DNA of 64,000 nucleotides from VRUE01 sp963704515 (GCA_963704515.1 OY969913.1:1240001-1304000), one strand, 5' to 3'. Numbered from the stretch's first letter, positions 1-8,419 are shown. The notes: generated from the letters alone by a model not told the origin. Numbers and translations: made by a program.

Positions 1-1
1 C

Positions 2-577
2 GAGCGCGACCCGGCGCGCTTCTGGTCCTATTGCCGGCCGCGTTTCGGCGAGCTTGGCGACAAGCGGCCCAACGCGGCGCACGAGGCGCTCGCCGAGCTC
101 GAGCGGCGCGGCCTGCTCGACGGCGTGATCACGCAGAACATCGACCGCCTGCACCGGGCGGCCGGGTCCCAGAACGTGGTCGAGGTGCACGGCTCGATCG
201 AGACCTCCTCCTGCCGCGACTGCGCCTCCTCCTACGGCATCGACGAGGTGGAGGGGCTCTTCGACGACCACGGCGTCGCGATCTGCCGCGCCTGCTCTGG
301 CCCGGTCAAGCCTGACGTCGTCCTCTTCGGCGAGTTGCTGCCCGAGGAGGCGATGACCCGCGCCCAGGAGCTGGCCGAGCGCGCCGAGCTGATGATCTGC
401 GTCGGATCCTCGCTCGTCGTTCACCCGGTCGCCGGCCTGCCCGCGATCGCCCTCGAGAGCGGCGGCCGCCTGGCGATCGTCACCAAGGGGCCGACGCCCT
501 ACGACGGCGAGGCCGAGCTGAAGCTCGAAGGCGAGGTCGACGACGAGCTGGCCGCTCTGGCCGCGGCGTTCCGCTAG
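2..577 (+). CDS. cobB: NAD-dependent protein deacylase (sirtuin), 5'-truncated by window edge
   Basis: Sir2-family enzymes remove acyl groups from lysines using NAD+, giving nicotinamide and O-acyl-ADP-ribose. The frame is open from base 2 to the TAG at 575-577, so the N-terminal Rossmann part lies outside the window. Visible motifs in order are TQNID (NAD pocket), the catalytic His in VEVHGS, two zinc-binding Cys pairs (CRDC and CRAC) enclosing the small zinc module, KPDVVLFGE, and GSSLVVHPVAGLP, which lines the acyl-lysine/NAD channel. All catalytic residues that can be checked are present. About 191 residues are visible of a usual 230-250. It is followed convergently by a small membrane protein gene. 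The assignment to the family is firm; the preferred acyl substrate cannot be read from sequence. Confidence 0.93.
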   Translation, partial: ERDPARFWSYCRPRFGELGDKRPNAAHEALAELERRGLLDGVITQNIDRLHRAAGSQNVVEVHGSIETSSCRDCASSYGIDEVEGLFDDHGVAICRACSGPVKPDVVLFGELLPEEAMTRAQELAERAELMICVGSSLVVHPVAGLPAIALESGGRLAIVTKGPTPYDGEAELKLEGEVDDELAALAAAFR

Positions 578-590
578 GCAACGCCGCGGC

Positions 591-908
591 TCAGAACTTG
601 ACGTCCTGCCGTTCGCACTCGGCGATGACCGTCTGTGCCTGCGGCGAGTCGAAGCGGGCTGCGTGGGCGCACTTCGCTTCCGCTTCGGCGCCGCAACCGC
701 TGATCGTTTCGGCGCCGACGATCCCGGCCGTTTGGGCGCGGATACAGCCCACCGGGGTCGGCGGGTTGCTGTCGCCGGCGGTCGCGAAGACGACGCCGAG
801 CATTGCGACGACGGTCACCGCGAGGGCGGCCGTCGCGGCCTTGATCTCGCGGGAACTCAGCTTGTAGAGCGGCGTTGTCTGCCGCGCGTAATGTCCTTCA
901 AGTGGCAT
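591..908 (-). CDS. Small single-pass membrane protein, function unknown
   Basis: 105 residues. After about 20 charged and polar residues there is one hydrophobic helix (roughly residues 25-46, AATAALAVTVVAMLGVVFA). It is followed by an outside-type segment with four cysteines (VGCIRAQ, SGCGAEAEAKC, AECERQ) that could form two disulfides. This suggests a protein anchored in the cytoplasmic membrane with a short extracytoplasmic Cys-containing tail. No family was recognised. It converges with the sirtuin gene (13-nt gap) and diverges from the ammonium transporter gene, with 159 nt between the two starts. The opposite strand also carries an open frame here, but it lacks any recognisable feature. 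Confidence 0.6.
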   Translation of the reverse strand: MPLEGHYARQTTPLYKLSSREIKAATAALAVTVVAMLGVVFATAGDSNPPTPVGCIRAQTAGIVGAETISGCGAEAEAKCAHAARFDSPQAQTVIAECERQDVKF

Positions 909-1067
909 GGGCGGCAGGTTATATGGGCCTTCTGAGCCTCGTTCGCGCCAGCGTGGCGAAGATTTCGCGCCGATCTTTAGACACTTGTACGTAGTGGCGG
1001 CGGTCTCTCGGCGGGAGGGTTTAGCGGTCCGAGAAGTCCCAAGTCGAGAAAGGAACTAACTCTTCTT

Positions 1068-2417
1068 ATGGAATGGCTGAACGAAGGCGCCAACTCATGG
1101 CAGCTTACGGCCGCGACCCTTGTGGGGCTGATGAGCGTGCCCGGCCTGGTTGTGCTCTACGGCGGGGTGATGCAGAAGCGCTGGTCGGTGAACTCGATGA
1201 TGATGTCGTTCGTCGCGTTCGCGGTTGTGCTCATCCTCTGGGTGCTCGTTGGCTTCAAGATGGGGTTCGGCGAACCGATCCACGCGATCTCCAACAGTGG
1301 CTTCTTCGGGAACTTCTGGGGTAAGCCGGCCTCGATCCTGAACAGCGGCGATCTGCTCAAGCAGGCGCACATCCCAGAGCTGGCGGAAGAAGAATTCCTC
1401 TTCCCGCAGTCGACGCTCGCCTACTTCCAGATCGTCTTCGCGGCGATCACGCCGATCCTGATGCTGGGCTCCGTGCTCGGCCGGATCAACTTCAAGGCGT
1501 GGATCCCGTTCGTGGCGCTCTGGACGCTGCTCTGCTACACGGTCAACGCCTTCCTTATCTGGGGCGGCGGCTTCTTCGCTCAGCAGGGCGCGGTCGACTA
1601 CTCCGGCGGTTACGTGATCCACCTCGCCGCCGGCGTTTCGGGATTCGTCGCCGCAGCTGTGATCGGACCGCGGCTGCAGCGCGACCGCGAGGTCGACGCG
1701 CCGAACAACCTGGCGATGGTCGCCGTCGGCGCCGGGCTGCTGTGGATGGGCTGGAACGGCTTCAACGGCGGTGACTGGTACAGCGCCGGCGAAATCGCCT
1801 CCGCCTCGGTGCTCAACACCAACCTCTGCACCGCGGTCGCCTTCCTCGTCTGGGTCGCTCTCGACTACATGACCGGGCGCAAGCCGAGTCTGATCGGATC
1901 GGTCAACGGGATGATCGTCGGCCTCGTCGCGATCACCCCCGGCGCCGGCTTCGTCAACGGCTGGGGTGCGATCATCATCGGCGTCGTCGCAGCGACGCTG
2001 GTCTACCTGGCGCTCAACTACCTGAGCCGCACGGCGCCCTTCCGCAACGTCGACGACACGCTCGGGGTCGTGTACACGCACGGCTTCGCCGGAGTTGCCG
2101 GCGGCCTCCTGGTCGGGATCTTCGCCAACAAGCTGATGGCTGGCGAACACGAAGGCCTGATCTCCGGCGGCGGGCTGCACCTCCTCTGGGTCCAGGCATA
2201 CACGGCCGCCTGGGTGATCGTCTTCAGCGGAATCATGACGTTCATCCTGCTCAAGATCGTCGGCCTGTTCGTGCCGCTGAGGATGACCGAGGCCGAAATG
2301 GAGGAGGGCGACATCGCCGTCCACGGGCACGAGGTGTACCCCTCGGACGTGCCCTCCCTCGGTTATCCGGACGGGGTGCCGGCCGCGGCCGCGGCGGCGC
2401 CCGGGGCGTCCGGCTAG
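1068..2417 (+). CDS. amt: Ammonium transporter (Amt/MEP/Rh family)
   Basis: A 449-residue polytopic membrane protein that conducts NH4+/NH3 across the cytoplasmic membrane. About eleven hydrophobic helices are visible. The twin pore histidines sit in VIHLAAGVSGF (near residue 185) and YTHGFAGVAGG (near residue 338), and the Amt signature WMGWNGFNGGD lies between them. The C-terminal tail after RMTEAEMEEGD is longer than usual and Ala/Pro-rich. The ATG is preceded by AAAGGA at 1049-1054, spaced rather far (13 nt). A strong terminator follows at 2464-2504, so the gene is probably monocistronic. P-II proteins normally gate Amt by plugging it; here glnB is not adjacent but 25 kb away, and its T-loop is altered, so the usual coupling should not be assumed. 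Confidence 0.96.
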   Translation: MEWLNEGANSWQLTAATLVGLMSVPGLVVLYGGVMQKRWSVNSMMMSFVAFAVVLILWVLVGFKMGFGEPIHAISNSGFFGNFWGKPASILNSGDLLKQAHIPELAEEEFLFPQSTLAYFQIVFAAITPILMLGSVLGRINFKAWIPFVALWTLLCYTVNAFLIWGGGFFAQQGAVDYSGGYVIHLAAGVSGFVAAAVIGPRLQRDREVDAPNNLAMVAVGAGLLWMGWNGFNGGDWYSAGEIASASVLNTNLCTAVAFLVWVALDYMTGRKPSLIGSVNGMIVGLVAITPGAGFVNGWGAIIIGVVAATLVYLALNYLSRTAPFRNVDDTLGVVYTHGFAGVAGGLLVGIFANKLMAGEHEGLISGGGLHLLWVQAYTAAWVIVFSGIMTFILLKIVGLFVPLRMTEAEMEEGDIAVHGHEVYPSDVPSLGYPDGVPAAAAAAPGASG

Positions 2418-2463
2418 ACAAGACCGCCGGGCCATCTGGCAGGCCCGGGAAGCAAACAAGGAA

Positions 2464-2504
2464 CGGAACCGCCCCCGCGCTCTCCCGGGGGCGGTTCCGT
2501 TTTT
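2464..2504 (+). terminator. Rho-independent terminator after amt
   Basis: A perfect 13-bp stem (CGGAACCGCCCCC at 2464-2476 with its complement at 2487-2499), a 10-nt loop and a run of five T at 2500-2504. It sits 47 nt after the amt stop and just before the 3' end of the convergent LysR gene, so it can insulate the two. Confidence 0.92.
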
Positions 2505-2508
2505 GGGT

Positions 2509-3429
2509 TCAGGTGGCGTCGGCCTCGGAGCGGGCGACCTCGCGCAGGGTGTCGAGCATCGTCGCCACGGCGGGCGTCACCGGCGCTCCGCGCCGGGTCG
2601 CGGCGAAGACCCTGCGCACGGGGCTCCGCGGGTGCAGGGCGCGGATGCGGATGTCGGGCCGCACGGCCGAGAGCGCCAGTTGGGGAATCAGGCCGACGCC
2701 GACGCCGGCCGCGACCAGGCCCTGCACGGTCTGGTAGTCGTCGCTCTCGAAGGCGACCTTGGGCTCGAAGCCGGCGGCGTGGCAGGAGCGCACGACGTGG
2801 CGGGCGCAGGGCCCGGGCATCGAGGTCTGCACCCAGGACTCCTCGCGCAGGTCCTCGAGCCGCACCTGCTTGCGGCGCGCCAGCCGGTGCTCGCCGGGCA
2901 GTGCCAGGTGCATCGGGTCCTCGAGCAGCTCGAAGCGCCGGATCCCGGCGCCGAGCCGTTCGCCGACCCCCTCGAATTCGTAGAGCAGGGCCAGGTCGAA
3001 CTCACCCGCCCGCAGGCGCGGCGCGATCTCGTCCGGCTCGCCCTCGGCCAGGGTCACTTCGACGCCGGGGTGCGAGGCGCGGAAGGCGGCGATCGCGAGT
3101 GGCACGAGGGAGGCGCCGGCGCTGGGGAAGGAGGCGACCCGCAGTCGCCCGGCCCGGCCGCCGGCGATCGCCTCGAGCTCGTTCTCGGCCGCTTCCATCC
3201 GGCCGAGGATGCCCTCGGCGTGGGTGACCAGGGCGGCGCCGGCGGCGGTCGGCCGCACGCCGCCGCGGTCGCGCTCGATCAGCGGCGTGCCGACCTCGCC
3301 CTCGAGCGTCGCTATCGCCTGCGAGACGGCGGACTGCGAGTAGGAGAGCGCATCGGCGGCGGCGGAGAAGGAGCCGCGGGCGACCACCTCGCGCAGGACG
3401 TTGAGCCGGGTCGCATTCAGCATTAGCAA
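2509..3429 (-). CDS. LysR-type transcriptional regulator
   Basis: 306 residues. The N-terminal winged helix-turn-helix (residues about 5-62) has the LysR signature FSAAADALSYSQSAVSQAI. It is followed by a linker helix and the periplasmic-binding-protein-like effector domain (about 92-295, starting at GRLRVASFPS). The start used is TTG at 3429; an ATG two codons in (3423) would remove only MLM's first residues and is equally plausible. It is divergent from the universal stress protein gene, the classic arrangement in which a LysR regulator controls itself and its neighbour from a shared 100-bp region. Target and co-inducer are unknown. Family assignment is secure. Confidence 0.93.
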   Translation of the reverse strand: MLMLNATRLNVLREVVARGSFSAAADALSYSQSAVSQAIATLEGEVGTPLIERDRGGVRPTAAGAALVTHAEGILGRMEAAENELEAIAGGRAGRLRVASFPSAGASLVPLAIAAFRASHPGVEVTLAEGEPDEIAPRLRAGEFDLALLYEFEGVGERLGAGIRRFELLEDPMHLALPGEHRLARRKQVRLEDLREESWVQTSMPGPCARHVVRSCHAAGFEPKVAFESDDYQTVQGLVAAGVGVGLIPQLALSAVRPDIRIRALHPRSPVRRVFAATRRGAPVTPAVATMLDTLREVARSEADAT

Positions 3430-3529
3430 AGCTTATCGCCAACATAGGTATTAACAGTTGTGCTGATGCAAGGCGGGTGGGACTATCGGATCGAACCTTC
3501 GCCTGACCCGACTTCACTGGAGGCACCAA
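3430..3529. promoter_or_regulatory. Divergent control region between LysR regulator and universal stress gene
   Basis: A 100-nt intergenic stretch, clearly more A/T-rich than its surroundings between 3425 and 3470 (with TATCGCCAACATAGG and TATTAACAG). This is where a LysR protein would be expected to bind. A single operator cannot be fixed by eye. A purine-rich GGAGG (3519-3523) lies about 7 nt before the ATG at 3530 and is a good ribosome binding site for the stress protein. Confidence 0.4.
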
Positions 3530-4255
3530 ATGGCAACTCGCATCATCGTTTCCTACGACGACACCGACAACGACCGCGACGCGCTCGCCCTCGGGCGGCT
3601 GCTCGCGTTCAGCGGCGCCCAGCTCTCGCTCGCCTACGTCCGCCACTCCCAGGGCGGAGCCCTGGAGGAGGCCGAGGCCGAGAAGCTGCTCGCTCACGGT
3701 GCCGAATCGGTCGGCGCGCCCGACATGCCGCGCCACGTGGTGGTCAATCCCGGCACCAGCGTCGGCCTCGCCGAGCTCGCCGGGCAGGAGGACGCCGACG
3801 TGATCGTCTTCGGCTCCGAGTACCGCACGGCGCCGGGCACGGTCAAGCCCGGCATCCCAGCGCACAAGCTGCTGCTCGGCGGCCCAGCGTCGATCGCCGT
3901 CGCCCCCGCCGGCCTGCGCGACAACCCCTCGGTGAGCATCAACACGATCGGCGTCATCGACGAAGGCGACCCGGCGGCGCGCGCAACCGCCGAGAGCCTA
4001 GCCGCGGCGCTCGGGGCGACCGTCGCCGAGCGGGCCGGTGGCGGTCACATCGACCTGCTCGTCGTCGGCTCCCGCCCGGAGTCCCCGGAGGGCAGGGTCA
4101 CGCTCAGCGCCGCCAGCGATTACGCGGTGGAGACGGCGAGCTTCCCGGTGCTGGTCGTCACCCGCGGCCGTCCGGTCGAGTTCTCCGCGCTGCAGCCCGA
4201 GCCGCCCGCAGGGCCTGACGCCACCGGTGGCCCCGCGGCGCCCGCGGTCGCTTAG
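3530..4255 (+). CDS. Universal stress protein (UspA fold), tandem-domain type
   Basis: 241 residues. The first domain begins MATRIIVSYDD and ends with an ATP-binding-type loop (HKLLLGGPASIAVAPAG, about 110-127) resembling the G-2X-G-9X-G(S/T) signature. A second, shorter half (about 136-223) repeats the end of the fold (DLLVVGSRPES...ASFPVLVVTRG). Usp proteins bind ATP or AMP and modulate stress and dormancy responses in the cytoplasm. The C-terminal 20 residues are Pro/Gly/Ala-rich. It has a good GGAGG ribosome site and is divergent from a LysR regulator. Its last 4 nt overlap the convergent gene downstream. What stress it serves is not visible. Confidence 0.85.
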   Translation: MATRIIVSYDDTDNDRDALALGRLLAFSGAQLSLAYVRHSQGGALEEAEAEKLLAHGAESVGAPDMPRHVVVNPGTSVGLAELAGQEDADVIVFGSEYRTAPGTVKPGIPAHKLLLGGPASIAVAPAGLRDNPSVSINTIGVIDEGDPAARATAESLAAALGATVAERAGGGHIDLLVVGSRPESPEGRVTLSAASDYAVETASFPVLVVTRGRPVEFSALQPEPPAGPDATGGPAAPAVA

Positions 4256-4698
4256 CGCCCGCGCCTGACGACCAGGATCACGGCCGCGACCGAGGGGTCG
4301 CGGCCGTCGATCCGGTCGGCGGCCTCGGCCCAGCTCGCCGGCCTGGCCTCGCGGCCGTCGAGCATCTCCGCGACCGCTGCCTCGGGCAGCTCGGTCTCGA
4401 CCACGAAGGCGTCCGGCACGCCGGGCGGCGGCGCCGCCTCGAGGATCTGATCGGTCACGTTCTCGGCGCTGCGCTCGGCATTTGACCAACCCTGGCCGAA
4501 GGCGAGGTCCGGGTTCTCGAGGCGACGCCCCTCGAGGATCGTCAACGAGCTTTCTCCCGGTTCCCATTTGTGTTCGGCCAGTTCGAAGCGCCGGCCCGCG
4601 AGCCACGGCTCGACCACGCTTGCCATCAGCTCCTCGCGACTCAGGTTGAAGAGGCGGGCGTGCTGCAGCGAGGAGCTGATCGCGATGTGAAAGGGCAC
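4252..4698 (-). CDS. Conserved-looking actinobacterial protein of unknown function
   Basis: 148 residues, soluble, no signal peptide. It opens MPFHIAISSSLQHARLFNLS, like a beta-strand followed by a helix, and has a central acidic/aromatic part (WLAGRRFELAEHKWEPGESS) and a helical C-terminal half ending in a hydrophobic strand (VAAVILVVRRG). No motif of a known enzyme was recognised. It overlaps the universal stress gene by 4 nt convergently. Its start lies only 11 nt from the start of the divergent HAD gene, so the two probably share a very compact promoter and may have leaderless transcripts. Confidence 0.65.
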   Translation of the reverse strand: MPFHIAISSSLQHARLFNLSREELMASVVEPWLAGRRFELAEHKWEPGESSLTILEGRRLENPDLAFGQGWSNAERSAENVTDQILEAAPPPGVPDAFVVETELPEAAVAEMLDGREARPASWAEAADRIDGRDPSVAAVILVVRRGR

Positions 4699-4709
4699 CG
4701 GGCAACCAT

Positions 4710-5387
4710 ATGCTGCCGGCGATGGAGACGCCCCTGCCCACGGCCGTCGTCTTCGACAACGACGGCCTCCTGCTCGACACCGAGTCGGTCTGGACCAGGG
4801 CCGAGCAGGACCTGTTCGAGCGCCGCGGGCTGGAGTTCACGGCCGAGCACAAGCGCGAGCTGGTCGGCACCTCGGCGGAGATCGCCGGCGGCGTCCTCGA
4901 GCGGTGCCTGGCCGAGCCGGGACGGGCGCCGCGGCTGATCGAGGAGCTCAACGAGCTCGTCGTCGCCGAGCTCGAGCACGGGGTGGAGGCGATGCTCGGC
5001 GCCCGCGAGCTGCTGCACGCGCTCAAACGCCGAGGCACCCCGATCGGCCTCGTCTCCAACTCCCCGCTTCAGTTCGTCCGTCGCTCGATCGAGATAGTCG
5101 GCTTCGACGAGATCTTCGACGTCGTGATCAGCGCCCACGAGGTCGCCGCCCCGAAGCCGGCCCCCGACCCGTACCTGGAGGCGTGCCGGCGGCTCGGGGT
5201 CGAGCCCGGGCCGGAGGTCGTCGCGCTCGAGGACTCGCCAACCGGCGTCGCGGCGGCGCGGGCGGCGGGATTGACCGTGATCGGCGTCCCCTCCCTAGAC
5301 GGCATCGAGCTAGTAGAAGCCCACGAGATCGCCGAGTCCCTACTCGACGACATCGTCGCAAGACACCTCGCCCTCAAAGCGGACTGA
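4710..5387 (+). CDS. HAD-superfamily phosphatase, beta-phosphoglucomutase/GPH-like
   Basis: 225 residues. All four HAD motifs are visible: motif I DNDGLLLDTE (nucleophile and acid Asp near residues 16-18), motif II SNS near residue 115, motif III Lys in APKPAPDPY, and motif IV ALEDSPTG. The helical cap is inserted after motif I, so this is a class I cap enzyme that acts on small phosphorylated metabolites (sugar phosphates or phosphoglycolate). The start at 4710 could instead be the ATG at 4722; both precede the conserved PTAVVFDND. The substrate cannot be assigned. Confidence 0.88.
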   Translation: MLPAMETPLPTAVVFDNDGLLLDTESVWTRAEQDLFERRGLEFTAEHKRELVGTSAEIAGGVLERCLAEPGRAPRLIEELNELVVAELEHGVEAMLGARELLHALKRRGTPIGLVSNSPLQFVRRSIEIVGFDEIFDVVISAHEVAAPKPAPDPYLEACRRLGVEPGPEVVALEDSPTGVAAARAAGLTVIGVPSLDGIELVEAHEIAESLLDDIVARHLALKAD

Positions 5388-5468
5388 CCCGCAACACCGT
5401 CAAATGGTGTCGCAACCACGCGAAGGCGGAAGCGCATACAAACCACTGGTCAGCGCTGGTCCATTTGC

Positions 5469-5500
5469 TGGAGCTAGGCGGATTCGAATTGCCGAACTCG
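5469..5500 (-). other. Short sequence resembling a tRNA 3' end
   Basis: Read on the minus strand, the segment gives a T-arm-like stretch (GGCAA-TTCGAAT-CCGCC) followed by TAGCTCCA, like the 3' end of a tRNA-Ala. Two of the five T-stem pairs are broken and no 5' half or anticodon arm is found nearby, so this is not a functional tRNA. It lies at the left border of the accessory island, where an attachment-site remnant would be expected. The similarity covers only ~28 nt and could be chance. Confidence 0.3.
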
Positions 5501-5639
5501 TGGGTGTGATCCAGGATTTACCAGGCGGTCTCGGAGCGGTAAGAATTGCTAGCCGAGATACTCAAGGGCCTCGAGTGGTGAAAATCGAGCGGATTGTTAC
5601 GCCGCTCGCCCAAGCGGTGCAGCCGTCGGACTCAGCTGA

Positions 5640-6479
5640 CTACAAGCCCAGCGCGCCCTTGCCCAGCGTGGCAGCGATTCCGCTTAGCGTGCCCACCATG
5701 AGGTCGCGGGCGATGCTGCGGCCGGCGTTCGGTGCCGCCGGATCGATCATCTCGCCGACGCCAAAGTCGGGATCCTCCGCGCCGGACTTCAGATCACGGG
5801 TGATTCGCTCGATCGCCTCGCTCAGCGTCAGCGTTTGGGGCCCGGGCTTGTCGGCGACCGAGCCTGAGATCGTCGAGGTCCAATCCACCGTCGGCTCGCC
5901 CTGATCTCCGATCCAGGTGCAGACGAGAACCAAATCGGTCAGTCCGGAGTATTGCCAGCGTTCCTCCGAGGAGAGCTCGATGTGTTCGCGCATGGCGTCG
6001 AAATCACCCGGCCGGAAATACCAGTCGCTTGCGTATCCCGAGCCGACCGGATGGGCGCCACTCCGGTCCTCCTGCGTTGCGTCTGTTGCCCGGTAGTAGC
6101 CCGGGAAGAAGAGGTCCCAAGTGGTGTCGCTGCGGCGATCAAAGTACTCGCCGTTCGCGTCCAGGGCTTGGATCGCCGCCGCATTCGGATGGGCAAAGAG
6201 AAAGGCGAGGACGGTTGGCCCGCCCCGCCACCGAGCGCGCATCGCGTCTTCGTAGTCGGAGGCGATGGACGCTGCAGTCATCATCTGCATCGTCTCCATG
6301 CCTTCGGCGACACGCTTTCGCGCCGCCGCGGCTTCAGCCTGCAGCGCACTCTGACGCTCGCGGAGGCGACCCATCACGGTCCACCCTTGTGCCGCGGCGC
6401 CCGGCCAGTCCCCATCGTCCCAAGTCGTGGCTGGATACACGCCAGCAAGGATATCCGTGGTTGGCACCTCCTTCACCAC
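5640..6479 (-). CDS. Unknown protein, divergent partner of an HExxH protein
   Basis: 279 residues with no family recognised. The N-terminal third has a coiled-coil-like helix (RERQSALQAEAAAARKRVAE, about 37-60). The middle has aromatic-rich segments (WDLFFPGYYRATD; SDWYFRPGDFDAMREHIEL), and the C-terminus is Gly/Ala-rich with an amphipathic helix (GTLSGIAATLGKGALGL) that might contact a membrane. Start-to-start distance to the divergent 549-codon gene is 65 nt, so the two probably share a control region. Base composition is less GC-biased than the housekeeping genes, which suggests transfer. About 250 nt before it (5388-5639) contain no gene that I can support. Confidence 0.6.
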   Translation of the reverse strand: MVKEVPTTDILAGVYPATTWDDGDWPGAAAQGWTVMGRLRERQSALQAEAAAARKRVAEGMETMQMMTAASIASDYEDAMRARWRGGPTVLAFLFAHPNAAAIQALDANGEYFDRRSDTTWDLFFPGYYRATDATQEDRSGAHPVGSGYASDWYFRPGDFDAMREHIELSSEERWQYSGLTDLVLVCTWIGDQGEPTVDWTSTISGSVADKPGPQTLTLSEAIERITRDLKSGAEDPDFGVGEMIDPAAPNAGRSIARDLMVGTLSGIAATLGKGALGL

Positions 6480-6544
6480 GGAGCCGCCGGGCCCGTCGGT
6501 TACTTCCGAGTCATTGCAGCTAGACGGGTAGATTTCAGCCCACG

Positions 6545-8194
6545 ATGGGTCTGCGGGACGATGACGTCATGAGCACCCTCTTCTCCCCTGTCGGGGAGCG
6601 TGTGCCCGAACCACACGGGGCTTACTATCCAGGTGCGGCCTGGACGGCTCATCCGCAAGGACTAGCGGCAAGCCCCGCCGCACGAATGGTTGCCATTCAT
6701 GAGCGGACACACGCCGATCTAAACAGCCACACGGCCTACGGAAGCGTAATGATCGGCTGGGGCCTTCTCACGAAAGACAAGCCGCACAGGACGAGCACGA
6801 TGTCGCAGCTTGCCCAGCTGGTCGAGCTCGCCCGGGATACCCATGAGCTATATGCAACGACCTGGGGCGCCTGCCTGGTCGCCGCTGATCCGGACGAGGT
6901 GTTGTCCCCATATGGAGGTTACCGTTACTATCTGGAACAGGCCCGCCGTCTGGCGCCGGCGTGGCCGGACGCTAGCTGGCCCAAGCTGTTCGCCGTCAAG
7001 TCAATGGCAGAAGTGTGTATGCAGCCGCCAATCATCGATTATGTAGTCGACTGCGGTCTGGATAAGTTCGCTGTGGACCAAATTCCAGATAGCTACCGTC
7101 CAGATCATCGCCTGGACCTCTTGTGGAACGAGCTTGACGTGGCTGGTCTCGACGCGCTGGAGCAGGAGGCTCTGGGTAAATTCGGCGGCGATCAGAGATT
7201 TGACGACCTATTGGTGTGTGACGTACTCGACCCCGAGCCAGACTTCGGTGACCTCTGGCAAGAACTGCAGTTATGGCTCTATGAATGGTTTGCAGATCTG
7301 CTCAGGCGTTGCGGAGTCGTCGTGCTCCAGGAAGGAGGGCACAGCCATCCGTCCATCGAGCTACTCCGTCTAATAGGGGAGAGGGTGGCTGTTTCCCATG
7401 TGGAAGTAGGAGGGAACTCGAGTGACGCTGGAACTTATTTCCGCTCGTTCGAGAACGAGCGGGTAATGCTGCGGGCAAAGCCCCTCCAAGGCCGTGTGCA
7501 GTCTCTTACCCTTCAATGGCCGGCCGGCTTTCCGCGAGTTCCGTGCGATCCACATCTCTTCATCGCAGTGCGACCCGCTCGCCGGATCTTGGCGCAATAT
7601 CAGTTCGATCCCGCAGAGGCCCGGCAGCTCGCTGCGCATTGTGACGGTGAGGTGTGCGTCACCGTGCGGGGTAGCGATGAGGCCAACGGCGAGGGGATAG
7701 TTGTGTTCTGTCCGCTTCGCACTCCTGAGCAGATCCACACTTTGATCGCAGGTTTGCCAGATACCCCAATTAGGGTAAGCATCTCGGCATCGGTACTGCG
7801 CCGAGAAGCGTGGCGCGCGCACTGGATGGACGCGCTGACCGAGAGCGCCACGGTTACGGCTCTCTGCGACATACCTCTCCACGTACTGTTTGATGAGTGG
7901 CGGTCAGCAGATGTAGGCGTCAGTTTTGCCAAGTTTGAGCCCACATGGCTAAAGCAGTGTCCATTTTCGGTGTTTCAATGTCAGGCAAATCAGGAGGGCA
8001 GCATTCCCTTTCTCGCTGTGTGCTCAACGCTTGTGACGTCGGCTGCCGGGGCCTACGCGCGAGACCTGTGGCCAGAGGGAGAACGCGACCTCAAGGAGGA
8101 GGGTATTCCGACAGGCGTGCAGCACGTACTCGTTCGGCTTGCGGAAGAGGAGCCATGGTTCGATTTCCGGGGATTCTTGGCATTGCAGGGCTGA
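6545..8194 (+). CDS. Unknown protein with an HExxH (zinc-peptidase-like) motif
   Basis: 549 residues, no signal peptide or membrane helix. Near the N-terminus (residues 52-56) it has HERTH in the context RMVAIHERTHADLN, which matches the HExxH core of zincin metallopeptidases including a hydrophobic residue before it. A third zinc ligand cannot be fixed by eye. The remainder shows mixed alpha/beta character without a family signature. Codon use is visibly less GC-rich than in the core genes. An alternative start is the ATG at 6569. The divergent neighbour (5640-6479) is also an orphan, and together they look like an acquired two-gene module. The peptidase idea rests on one short motif and remains tentative. 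Confidence 0.6.
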   Translation: MGLRDDDVMSTLFSPVGERVPEPHGAYYPGAAWTAHPQGLAASPAARMVAIHERTHADLNSHTAYGSVMIGWGLLTKDKPHRTSTMSQLAQLVELARDTHELYATTWGACLVAADPDEVLSPYGGYRYYLEQARRLAPAWPDASWPKLFAVKSMAEVCMQPPIIDYVVDCGLDKFAVDQIPDSYRPDHRLDLLWNELDVAGLDALEQEALGKFGGDQRFDDLLVCDVLDPEPDFGDLWQELQLWLYEWFADLLRRCGVVVLQEGGHSHPSIELLRLIGERVAVSHVEVGGNSSDAGTYFRSFENERVMLRAKPLQGRVQSLTLQWPAGFPRVPCDPHLFIAVRPARRILAQYQFDPAEARQLAAHCDGEVCVTVRGSDEANGEGIVVFCPLRTPEQIHTLIAGLPDTPIRVSISASVLRREAWRAHWMDALTESATVTALCDIPLHVLFDEWRSADVGVSFAKFEPTWLKQCPFSVFQCQANQEGSIPFLAVCSTLVTSAAGAYARDLWPEGERDLKEEGIPTGVQHVLVRLAEEEPWFDFRGFLALQG

Positions 8195-8371
8195 ATCCGT
8201 CCGCGGCGCATTTCTGAGGAGCCTGATCTCGTCGTCGGTCTCAAGGCTTTCTACTGGTGCTACCAACGGTGGAGTAGTCGGTTTGGCCAGCCCCGCACTG
8301 ACCCAGCGTTTCGGCGGCCAGCCGACCAGTCATGGTAGATCCAGTCGTCGCGCGCAAAGCCAAGTGCTCCT

Positions 8372-8382
8372 GCTTTGCGCGA
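8372..8382 (+). repeat. Island boundary motif, copy 1
   Basis: GCTTTGCGCGA, the first of seven plus-strand copies of GCTTYGCGCGA found only between genes in this island. The extended consensus is about GCTCCYGCTTYGCGCGA. This copy forms a perfect 10-bp inverted repeat with 8351-8360 across an 11-nt loop. It lies between the stop of the 549-residue gene (8194) and the 3' end of the HEPN-like gene (8420). Confidence 0.75.
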
Positions 8383-8419
8383 ATCGCGGCACTCTTTGCC
8401 GTTGTTTCGCGCGCCGTGG

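Noticed and set aside
1095..2459. Long frame antisense to the ammonium transporter
   Set aside because: Highly charged, low-complexity translation typical of a GC-rich shadow; the Amt frame has all family motifs.
3475..3510. tRNA-like GATCGAACC near 3490
   Set aside because: No acceptor, anticodon or T-stem pairing; part of the intergenic control region.
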